Shown piece after piece: positions 1 to 5,683 of a stretch of DNA of 10,426 nucleotides. The position numbers and the translations under genes are program-made. Position 1 is the stretch's first letter; every line of letters begins with the position of its first letter. A model generated the notes under the pieces. That model made no database searches. It was given only the letters and a program-made list of their open reading frames with translations, and was not told the origin of the DNA. Source of the DNA: CAYPOY01 sp964412395 (lineage in GTDB: Bacteria; Chloroflexota; Anaerolineae; B4-G1); NCBI GenBank assembly GCA_964412395.1, contig CAYPOY010000175.1, positions 1 through 10,426 on the forward strand, in the 5' to 3' direction.

Positions 1-163
1 ATCTGCGAAAGACGCGAAAGGGAGCCCGTCCTTTCGTGCCTTTCGAGTCCTTTCGTGGGTTTCGCGTTCCAAAGCTCCCGCGTTCGAGCAGCACGGCTAC
101 CCGCTGCCGCCGGAGGCTGCCACTCGCATTGCGGAACTGGAGCAGGAGATTGACGAGCGGGTG
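1..163 (+). repeat. Direct repeat copy 1 (palindrome plus methyltransferase-like tail)
   Basis: This is the first copy of a roughly 165-bp unit repeated at 209-371 with a constant offset of 208 nt and about 90% identity by eye (about 15 mismatches, no indels). The left part (1-70) is rich in cgaaag and its complement ctttcg. The right part (83-163) encodes FEQHGYPLPPEAATRIAEL and EQEIDER. The unit may begin before the window. Confidence 0.85.
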
Positions 164-361
164 GCGGCGTTGTATGGGATGAGGTGTTTGGATCACGAAC
201 GACGCGAAATCTGCGAAAGACGCGAAAGAGAGCCCGTCCTTTCGTGCCTTTCGAGCCGTTTCGTGAATTTCGTGCTCCAAAACTCCCGCGTTCGAGCAGC
301 ACGCCTACCCGCTGCCGCCGGAGGCCGCCGCGCGCATCGCGGAACTGGAGCGGGAGATTGA
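2..361 (+). pseudogene. C-terminal fragment A, methyltransferase-like tail (5' end outside window)
   Basis: The frame is open from the window edge to a TGA at 359-361. After about 27 residues encoded by the cgaaag-rich repeat it reads FEQHGYPLPPEAATRIAEL, then EQEIDERVAALYGM (about 83-181). The pattern of a helix with EIDxxVxxLYG is known from the C-termini of Type II/Eco57I-like N6-adenine DNA methyltransferases and Type IIG enzymes; assigning it here is my inference from one short motif. After LYGM the frame runs into the second cgaaag palindrome and then reads the second copy of the tail out of frame (offset 208 nt, not a multiple of three), giving an Arg/Ala-rich nonsense tail. The true end of the gene is therefore probably near 180, or it was disrupted by the duplication. 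The main part of the gene would lie upstream of the window. Confidence 0.4.
194..274. repeat. cgaaag-rich imperfect palindrome
   Basis: The outer ends cacgaa (194) and ttcgtg (269-274) are inverted complements. Inside, cgaaagacgcgaaag is mirrored by ctttcgtgcctttcg around a short spacer, with a few mismatches that would be G-U pairs in RNA. A similar arrangement occupies 1-67. Each arm is itself an iteration of a short cgaaag word, so the element is part microsatellite and part hairpin. It encodes no recognisable protein and looks like a dispersed noncoding repeat. Confidence 0.7.
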
Positions 362-371
362 CGAGCAGGTG
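209..371 (+). repeat. Direct repeat copy 2
   Basis: This is the second copy of the unit at 1-163. It starts with the same 20 bases as the window and keeps the same order of palindrome, then coding tail. Similarity fades after about 371, where copy 2 switches to a sequence containing GGGAGG, which serves as the ribosome binding site of the ORF at 389. Only 45 bp separate the end of copy 1 from the start of copy 2, so this is nearly a tandem duplication. Confidence 0.85.
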
Positions 372-461
372 AAGGGAGGTAAGTTGCAATGCGGGACATG
401 TCCCTGCTTCTTCAGATCAGCAATCATCACACAGCCGGATGTGGCACACCGCCCCGGGTAG
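267..461 (+). pseudogene. C-terminal fragment B, methyltransferase-like tail
   Basis: This is the second copy of the tail, reading FEQHAYPLPPEAAARIAEL then EREIDEQV (291-371) in a frame closed upstream by TGA at 264-266 and downstream by TAG at 459-461. I find no credible start and no body of a gene. After EREIDEQV the residues are unrelated to copy A. It is best read as a remnant created by duplication; the same stretch supplies the Shine-Dalgarno site for the next ORF. Confidence 0.45.
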
Positions 462-697
462 AGGAACGGCCGGGTCAATATCTGGGCTACTTTGAGAACA
501 GATACGGCGAGCAGATGATCTTTGTGTCTGACCGGGGCAATGGAACGGGGCGGCTGTACGCTGGCGACGCCGGATGGGAAACGCCCTACGAGGTGGTTGG
601 TGGAGTGGTCAAGGAATTGGTCCTGAGCCCAGAGGAAGGGCTGTGGTTGCGGGCATGTTGGGAGGCGGCCACGGCTGGTAGATGCCATCCTGTCTGA
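389..697 (+). CDS. Small hypothetical protein (102 aa)
   Basis: I do not recognise the family. The ATG at 389 follows GGAGG at 375-379 with nine bases between, a good ribosome binding site; a second ATG at 398 is possible. From about residue 25 the sequence reads like a folded small protein: PGQYLGYFENRYGEQMIFV, then DRGNGTGRLYAGDAGW, then LSPEEGLWLRACWEAA. It is rich in aromatics and acidic residues, has no membrane segment or signal peptide, and suggests a small beta-rich domain followed by a helix. The first 20 residues and the last few (TAGRCHPV) look unlike the rest and may come from repeat DNA on either side. It lies between two copies of the methyltransferase-like tail, so it may be an accessory gene carried by, or trapped in, that rearranged locus. 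Confidence 0.55.
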   Translation: MRDMSLLLQISNHHTAGCGTPPRVEERPGQYLGYFENRYGEQMIFVSDRGNGTGRLYAGDAGWETPYEVVGGVVKELVLSPEEGLWLRACWEAATAGRCHPV

Positions 698-872
698 ATT
701 CGAGCAACACGTTTACCTGTTGCCGTCAACGGCCGCCGCCCGCATCGCGGAACTGGAGCGGGAGATTGACGAGCGGGTGGCGGGGCAGGGCGCTGAAAGT
801 GGTCAGCGAAAACCTGGTCATTTTGCCCGAGTGTACGGGCATCTGGTGGTTGAGTATTGGGAGGTCCGATGA
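627..872 (+). pseudogene. C-terminal fragment C, methyltransferase-like tail
   Basis: This is the third and most diverged copy of the tail. The frame opens after TGA at 624-626 and has no ATG, GTG or TTG before the conserved part. It reads LVDAILSEFEQHVYLLP, then AAARIAELEREIDERV (about 675-780), then a new C-terminus ending in VYGHLVVEYWEVR with TGA at 870-872. This copy lacks the cgaaag palindrome but keeps a few extra upstream residues (DAILSE) that may belong to the original protein. Its stop overlaps the ATG of the XdhC gene (ATGA). Without a start it is probably a remnant; the 81-bp core is about 85% identical to copy B by eye. Confidence 0.4.
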
Positions 873-1924
873 GAGAAATATTGGATGATCTGAACCGCTG
901 GCTCGCCGGAGGCGAGCCAATCGCGCTGGCGACGGTGGTGTGGGCCGAGGGTCCCTCGCCGCGGCCGCTGGGCTCGCGCATGGCGGTGACCGGTTCCGGG
1001 CGGATGACAGGCTCCGTCAGCGGTGGGTGCGTGGAGGGAGCGGTCTTCGAGGAGGCACAGCGTGTGCTGGCTGGCGAACCTCCCAAGCGACTGCGCTACG
1101 GCGTGGTGGACGAGACCGGCTGGGAGGCGGGGCTGGCCTGCGGAGGCACTATCGAGGTCTACGTCGAGCCGTTGGTGGAGGTACATCGCCGGTTGCTGGC
1201 AGCGCTGGAGGCGGAGGAAATTGTCGCCCTGGCGACCCGCCTCGACGGCAGTGGCCACCTGCTGGCCTGGCCTGACGGCCGCATGGAGGGCGATCGCTCA
1301 CTGGCCCCCGAGTTGGCGCTGCCAGGCCCCCTCTCCCTCTGGGAGAGGGCGGGGGGTGAGGGTTCCGGCCCGGCCCCCGGGTTGCGCCATTCCCCCGAAG
1401 GGGACGTGTTCCTCGAAGTCTTCGCCCCGCCGCTGACGCTGGTCATCGTCGGCGCGGTGCACGTGGCGATGCCGCTGGTCAGCTTGGCGCAGACGCTGGG
1501 CTTCCGCGTGCGGGTGGTGGATGCGCGCCGGGCCTTTGCCACCCAGGAGCGTTTCCCCACGGCGGATGAACTGATCGTCGCCTGGCCACAGGATGCGTTG
1601 AAGGCGGAGGAACTGGGACCGCAGCACTACATCGTGATCCTCTCCCACGACCCCAGGTTCGATCTGCCCGCGCTGCAGATCGCGCTGCGTAGCCAGGCGG
1701 CCTACGTCGGGCTCATCGGTTCGCGCACCACGCAGGCCAAGCGCAAAGCAGCGCTGCGGGAGGCGGGGTTCAGCGAGGCAGAACTGGTGCGCATCCACGG
1801 CCCGGTAGGGCTCGACCTGGGCGGACGGGAGCCGGTCGAGATCGCGCTGGCTATCCTGGCGGAGATCGTCGCCGCGCGGCACGGCCGGCGTGGTGGTATG
1901 CTTAGTGTACAGGAGGAAACGTGA
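869..1924 (+). CDS. xdhC: XdhC/CoxI-family molybdenum-hydroxylase maturation protein
   Basis: XdhC proteins act in the cytoplasm. They bind molybdenum cofactor, help its sulfuration and deliver it to xanthine dehydrogenase or CO dehydrogenase-type enzymes. The 351-aa product has the usual two domains. The N-terminal XdhC_CoxI domain (about 10-100) contains the cysteine motifs SGGCVEG (Cys54) and ACGG (Cys91). The C-terminal Rossmann-like domain (about 188-335) contains LVIVGAVHVA, VVDARRAFATQERFP, ILSHDPRFD and GLIGSR. The nucleotide loop is GAVHVA rather than GAGHVA. The inter-domain linker (about 153-165) is encoded by a palindromic repeat. I chose ATG 869, preceded by GGGAGGT, over TTG 857, which would place that site inside the gene; the spacing is short (about 4 nt). 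The stop overlaps the next start by one base. No molybdenum hydroxylase gene is visible nearby, so its client must be encoded elsewhere. Confidence 0.92.
   Translation: MREILDDLNRWLAGGEPIALATVVWAEGPSPRPLGSRMAVTGSGRMTGSVSGGCVEGAVFEEAQRVLAGEPPKRLRYGVVDETGWEAGLACGGTIEVYVEPLVEVHRRLLAALEAEEIVALATRLDGSGHLLAWPDGRMEGDRSLAPELALPGPLSLWERAGGEGSGPAPGLRHSPEGDVFLEVFAPPLTLVIVGAVHVAMPLVSLAQTLGFRVRVVDARRAFATQERFPTADELIVAWPQDALKAEELGPQHYIVILSHDPRFDLPALQIALRSQAAYVGLIGSRTTQAKRKAALREAGFSEAELVRIHGPVGLDLGGREPVEIALAILAEIVAARHGRRGGMLSVQEET
1327..1362. repeat. Palindromic repeat element inside xdhC
   Basis: A perfect 9-bp stem (ccctctccc at 1329-1337, gggagaggg at 1341-1349) with loop tct is followed by a G-rich tail, cggggggtgaggg. 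From general familiarity, this pattern and its translation LSLWERAG resemble a dispersed intergenic palindrome seen in many GC-rich bacteria. Here it lies in frame between the two domains of the XdhC protein. Confidence 0.8.
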
Positions 1925-2844
1925 TGGAAAAGATGGAACAGATGGAACAGGTTGAGCAGCCGGAGCACACCATGTCTGACGTCACTGGGACCCAGGCAAG
2001 GACGGGGAAGGTGGGCAAGGCGATGAAAATGATCGTCTTCTCTGCACTGCTGATCGCGGCTGGCTATTTCTTCGGCCTCACCTGCGGGCAAGTGGGCCGG
2101 GCGTATGAGATGCTTTTTTCTCCCTCTCGCGATGCCCTGTACCTGGTCGGTCAACTCTTGCTGGCGGTGGGGGCGCTCGCCGTCACGTCTGGCATCGTGA
2201 CGGTGCTCTTTCGCCCCTTCTGGACCTGTCTCGTCGCCTTTGTCCTCTCCGGAGCGGCGATACTCGTCGCCTGGGAGATCAGTCTGGGCAGCGGCATCGC
2301 GGTGCTCGTCTACCTGGTGGCCTCGTTGCTCTACACCCGTGGAGTCGTCGCGGAACTGAACAACCGGGTACGCTTCTCGGTGAGGCCCGTCGCGCAGAGC
2401 CAGACGATCCTGCTGATGACGCTGACCGCGATCGCGTGCGCCAGCCTGTATCTGGGATACGCCGCCCAGATCGAGCGGGAGGGCTACTCGCTACCACCCC
2501 CTGCGCGCGACGCTATCACCCGGATGGTAATGATGCCCATCGAGCGTCGGATTGAGGGGCAGGCCGACCTGACACGAGAAGAGAAAGAGGAAATACTGGC
2601 CGAGGTGCGCGCGGAAATGGAAAGTCAGTGGCTGGGGCCAATGGAGGAGACGCTGAGGCACTACGAGTCGTTCATCCCTATCGGCATTGCCGTCATGCTG
2701 TTTATATCGTTGGTCTCCATTGCCAGACTGCTCTCCTGGCTGCCGACCTTGATCCTCAGCGTCGTGTTCCTGCTCCTGGCTGCCTTGCGGGTGACCCACG
2801 TGGTGACAGAGACGCGTGAGGTCGAGCGGCTGACACTCGGTTGA
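1924..2844 (+). CDS. Seven-helix membrane protein of unknown function
   Basis: I do not recognise the family. The ATG at 1924 overlaps the XdhC stop (TGATG) and follows AGGAGG at 1911-1916, so the two genes are probably translationally coupled; GTG 1921 and ATG 1972 are alternatives. The 306-aa product starts with a polar head made of the tandem pattern MEKMEQMEQVEQ. About seven hydrophobic segments follow, near residues 34-54, 72-96, 99-118, 122-139, 161-180, 250-268 and 272-291. Between helices five and six is a charged soluble loop (about 182-249) with the acidic helix LTREEKEEILAEVRAEME. No catalytic or transport motif is visible. Co-transcription with XdhC need not mean a shared function. 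After the stop (2845-2889) I see no convincing terminator before the next promoter. Confidence 0.8.
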   Translation: MEKMEQMEQVEQPEHTMSDVTGTQARTGKVGKAMKMIVFSALLIAAGYFFGLTCGQVGRAYEMLFSPSRDALYLVGQLLLAVGALAVTSGIVTVLFRPFWTCLVAFVLSGAAILVAWEISLGSGIAVLVYLVASLLYTRGVVAELNNRVRFSVRPVAQSQTILLMTLTAIACASLYLGYAAQIEREGYSLPPPARDAITRMVMMPIERRIEGQADLTREEKEEILAEVRAEMESQWLGPMEETLRHYESFIPIGIAVMLFISLVSIARLLSWLPTLILSVVFLLLAALRVTHVVTETREVERLTLG

Positions 2845-2889
2845 GCGGTGCACATTCCCTCCAGACCTCAAGCCCGAATCATCTCTTAT

Positions 2890-2917
2890 TTGACAGACCC
2901 CATAAGGGAAGTATAAT
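2890..2917 (+). promoter_or_regulatory. Sigma-70-type promoter for the M23 peptidase gene
   Basis: A perfect -35 box TTGACA (2890-2895), a 16-bp spacer and a perfect -10 box TATAAT (2912-2917). Transcription should start near 2924, about 36 nt before the ATG at 2960. Confidence 0.85.
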
Positions 2918-2959
2918 CACGGCAGAGGCAGATCTGTAAGAAGGGACAAGGGAGGGAGT

Positions 2960-4651
2960 ATGGCCAGCAAATTCAGACTGCAGTGGCCCGTGGACGACCG
3001 AACCATCACACAGTACTTCGGCCAGAACCCACACATCTATGCCAAGTTCAACCAGGCTGGCCACGAGGGGCTCGACTTCCTTGCAGCCGTCGGGGGCAAT
3101 GTCTACGCCTGCGCGGACGGCGAAGTGTTCGACATCAGGCCCAACGACGGTAACGCCTACGGGCTCCACATGCGCATCCGGCACCGGGTTGATGGCCGTG
3201 AGTATCGAACCGTCTACGCCCACCTATCTAAGGTGTTGGTCTCCAGGAGCCAGTACGTGAGGGCCGGTGAACGGATTGCCCTATCCGGTAACACGGGCCA
3301 CTCCTTCGGCCCCCACCTGCACCTCACCCTCAAACTGGTCGGCGCTAAGACCATCGGCTACCCGGACGGGGTGGTGGATCCGCTCTCTTACTTGCAGGAA
3401 GTCGAGAGCCCCGCACCCAGCGACCTCACTATCTACACCACCGACCGGGTGCGGCTACGCGCCCGGGCCACGACCGCTTCCACACACCTGACGTGGCTGG
3501 ATAAGGGCGAAGTGCTCACCGTGCTGGGCAATGCCGACGAGGCCCGTGCCAGGGTTGGCCAACATGGGCAGTGGATACAGGTTCTGCGCGCCGACGGGAT
3601 GGACGGCTTCGTAGCCGCCTGGTACGTACAACTGCAGCCTCCCACTCCTGCGCCGCCCGAGCCCATGCCTGAACCGGAACTGCCTGAAATACTGGTCGTC
3701 TACGCCAACGAAGCGCTGAACGTGCGCAAAGGTCCCTCGACGGGCACCAGCCGCGTCGGCATCGCCCTGCCTCACGAGCCGCTGACGGTTGTCGGCGACT
3801 GGGAGGATGCACTGGCGAGGCTGGGCGACCGGAGCGAGTGGTTGCAGGTGTGCCTCCCCGACGGAAGCAAGGGCTACGTCGCCGCCTGGTACGTGCAGAC
3901 TGAGCCCGGCCCAGCACTGCCATCATTGCTGACGGTTTACCCCACCGAGGATATGAACATGCGCGAACGGCCGACGGTCAGTGCCCGGCTCGTCATGCGG
4001 CTTGCGCGCAACGTGCCTCTCACAGTCCACGACGACCCGGAGCGCGCACGGATATTGGTGGGCCGGTACGACGAGTGGCTCTACGTGGAGACAGCGGAGG
4101 GCCAGCGGGGGTGGGTAGCGGCCTGGTACGTCCAACTTCAGTCTCCCCTGACGCTATCCGAACCCATGCCTGAGCCGGCACTGGCTGGCCCACTGGTCGT
4201 CTATGCCACCGAAGTGCTGAACGTGCGCAAGGGGTCCTCGCCTGACACCAGCCGCATCGGTATCGCCCTGCCCCACGAGCCACTGCCTGTGATTGGCGAC
4301 CGGCAGGCCGCGCTGTCGAGGCTGGGTGAGTGGGGTGAGTGGTTGCAGGTACGCCTCCCTGACGGGAGCAAGGGCTACGTCGCTGCCTGGTACGTGCAGA
4401 CTGAGCCCGGTCCGGCGTCGCCGACGTTACTGACCGCCTACCCCACCCAGGACATGAGTATGCGCGAGCGGCCAGCCGTCGGCGCCCGGCCCATCGGGCA
4501 ACTGGTACACAACACACCGCTCACGGTTCACGATGACCCGGAGCGCGCACGGGTGTTGGTAGGCCGGTACGACGAATGGCTCTACGTAGAGACGGAGGAG
4601 AGCCAGCGGGGGTGGGTGGCCGCCTGGTACATCTCGACGACACCGACGTAG
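2960..4651 (+). CDS. M23 (LytM-like) metallopeptidase with five SH3-like modules
   Basis: This 563-aa protein joins an N-terminal M23 zinc peptidase domain (about 8-145) to five bacterial SH3-like modules, which usually bind cell-wall polymers. M23 enzymes cleave peptidoglycan cross-bridges. By analogy with LytM, the zinc ligands are His35 and Asp39 (HEGLD) and His121, and the catalytic histidines are His88 (YAHLS) and His119 (GPHLHLTL), so the active site looks intact. The modules start near residues 156, 243, 323, 411 and 490, and each ends in VAAWYV or VAAWYI. Modules 2-3 are duplicated as 4-5. Pro/Glu linkers (PMPEPELPE, PMPEPALAG) precede modules 2 and 4. There is no signal peptide: the ATG at 2960, after GGGAGGGAG, is the only start, because in-frame TAA at 2903-2905 lies upstream with no start codon between. 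Export, if any, must be unconventional. Confidence 0.93.
   Translation: MASKFRLQWPVDDRTITQYFGQNPHIYAKFNQAGHEGLDFLAAVGGNVYACADGEVFDIRPNDGNAYGLHMRIRHRVDGREYRTVYAHLSKVLVSRSQYVRAGERIALSGNTGHSFGPHLHLTLKLVGAKTIGYPDGVVDPLSYLQEVESPAPSDLTIYTTDRVRLRARATTASTHLTWLDKGEVLTVLGNADEARARVGQHGQWIQVLRADGMDGFVAAWYVQLQPPTPAPPEPMPEPELPEILVVYANEALNVRKGPSTGTSRVGIALPHEPLTVVGDWEDALARLGDRSEWLQVCLPDGSKGYVAAWYVQTEPGPALPSLLTVYPTEDMNMRERPTVSARLVMRLARNVPLTVHDDPERARILVGRYDEWLYVETAEGQRGWVAAWYVQLQSPLTLSEPMPEPALAGPLVVYATEVLNVRKGSSPDTSRIGIALPHEPLPVIGDRQAALSRLGEWGEWLQVRLPDGSKGYVAAWYVQTEPGPASPTLLTAYPTQDMSMRERPAVGARPIGQLVHNTPLTVHDDPERARVLVGRYDEWLYVETEESQRGWVAAWYISTTPT
3659..4633 (+). repeat. Intragenic duplication of a two-module SH3 block
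   Basis: Bases 3659-4132 (residues 234-391) correspond to 4160-4633 (residues 401-558) at a constant 501-nt offset, with no gap over about 157 residues. The copies are about three quarters identical in protein by eye, and nearly identical at DDPERAR and KGYVAAWYVQTEPGPA. Module 1 (about 156-223) has no duplicated partner and is the most diverged, so the order of events was probably module divergence followed by duplication of the pair. Confidence 0.85.
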
Positions 4652-4666
4652 CCAGCAACCATTGAT

Positions 4667-5620
4667 TCACCGTCCAACGAACCGGAACTCCAGCGACGGC
4701 ATCCCGGCCCAGCCCAGAATCTCCTCCAACGTTGGCATCGTCGAGCGGGACTGAAAGCCGTACATCAGGTCAAGGAAGGTGCGCGTCGGCTTCAATTTGA
4801 CCACCCGAGGCTCCCCCTCGATGCCGCCGAGTTCTGCCGCCTTCGCGATTGCGTCGTCCAGCGTGCCCACCTCGTCCACCAGTCCCAGTTCCAACGCCTG
4901 CCGACCGGTGTAAATGCTGCCATCAGCCAGTTCGCGCACGTCCTCCAGTGGCAAGTCCCGCGCCTGGGCCACGAGCTCCACGAACCCCTCGTAAGTCTCG
5001 TCAATGATCCCTTCCCACAGCGCCTGTTCTTCCTCCGTCATCTCGCGGAAGGGACTGCCGATATCCTTGCGCGGGCCAGAGGTGATGACCACCGCATCCA
5101 CGCCGACCTTGTCCATCAGCTCCTCGACGTTAAGGAACTGGCTGATGACGCCGATGGATCCGGTCAGAGTGTCCGGGTGGGCGAAGACGTAGTCGCCGCC
5201 GCAGGCGATGTAGTAACCGCCTGAGGCAGCCACATCGCTCATCCAGACGACGATCGGTTTCTCGAACTTTAGCAGCATGTGGTAGATCTCGTCGGAGGCG
5301 ACCACACCGCCGCCGGGGCTGTTGATGTGCACCACGACAGCTTTGATGGCGGGGTCAGCGGCCTGTTTCAGCAGAGCGGTCACGCGCTCAGGGGTGATAC
5401 CCTGCATAGTGAGGTACTCCTCGGCATCGCTGGTGATCGTCCCACTGAGATACAACACGGCCACGGCATCGCCCAGGCCGATCGCCGTCTGCGCTGGCTC
5501 CCCGACCATGCGACCCAGCGCGTTCAGTGTGAGGAGCCCTGTCCCGGCACAACTGCACACCGGCAGCGTAAAGCCCAGGACGAAGGCCAGGAACACCCAT
5601 AAGATCGTTCGATTCCTCAT
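4667..5620 (-). CDS. sppA: Signal peptide peptidase SppA (short, S49 family)
   Basis: SppA is a membrane-bound serine protease that degrades cleaved signal peptides and other membrane peptides. The 317-aa product is the short, single-domain type found in Gram-positive bacteria and archaea. An N-terminal membrane anchor or signal (residues 7-24) ends in LPVCSCAG, a possible but non-canonical lipobox. The protease core spans about 52-260, with NSPGGGV, the nucleophile Ser133 in DVAASGGYY and the general base Lys185 in SGPRKDIGSP. The Ser-Lys spacing of 52 residues matches the Bacillus SppA dyad. ATG 5620, with GAGGTG four bases upstream, is preferred over TTG 5635. It lies 63 nt downstream of tyrS on the same strand and is probably read from the tyrS transcript, as I see no good promoter in the gap. 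It converges with the M23 gene, with 15 bp between stops. Confidence 0.94.
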   Translation of the reverse strand: MRNRTILWVFLAFVLGFTLPVCSCAGTGLLTLNALGRMVGEPAQTAIGLGDAVAVLYLSGTITSDAEEYLTMQGITPERVTALLKQAADPAIKAVVVHINSPGGGVVASDEIYHMLLKFEKPIVVWMSDVAASGGYYIACGGDYVFAHPDTLTGSIGVISQFLNVEELMDKVGVDAVVITSGPRKDIGSPFREMTEEEQALWEGIIDETYEGFVELVAQARDLPLEDVRELADGSIYTGRQALELGLVDEVGTLDDAIAKAAELGGIEGEPRVVKLKPTRTFLDLMYGFQSRSTMPTLEEILGWAGMPSLEFRFVGR

Positions 5621-5683
5621 AGTACACCTCTTCAAGTGTCAGCTCTGCACAGTGAATACTGGATGCTAGATCGAGTATCGAGT

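Noticed and set aside
1..380. CRISPR array
   Set aside because: The repeats are long (about 165 bp), only two are near tandem and they include coding-like sequence, so there are no regular short repeats with spacers.
824..841. Intrinsic terminator upstream of xdhC
   Set aside because: The 6-bp hairpin has no T-tract after it on the plus strand and only a short A/T mix on the minus strand.
1..868. Insertion sequence or integron
   Set aside because: No transposase or integrase frame, no terminal inverted repeats bounding the copies and no recognisable attC site were seen.
586..1086. 166-aa minus-strand open frame spanning the left repeat and xdhC start
   Set aside because: It crosses repeat boundaries and the antisense of a conserved domain, with Pro/Ser/Thr/Arg-rich nonsense composition.
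4652..4666. Bidirectional terminator between the M23 gene and sppA
   Set aside because: The 15-bp gap contains no inverted repeat or T-tract.
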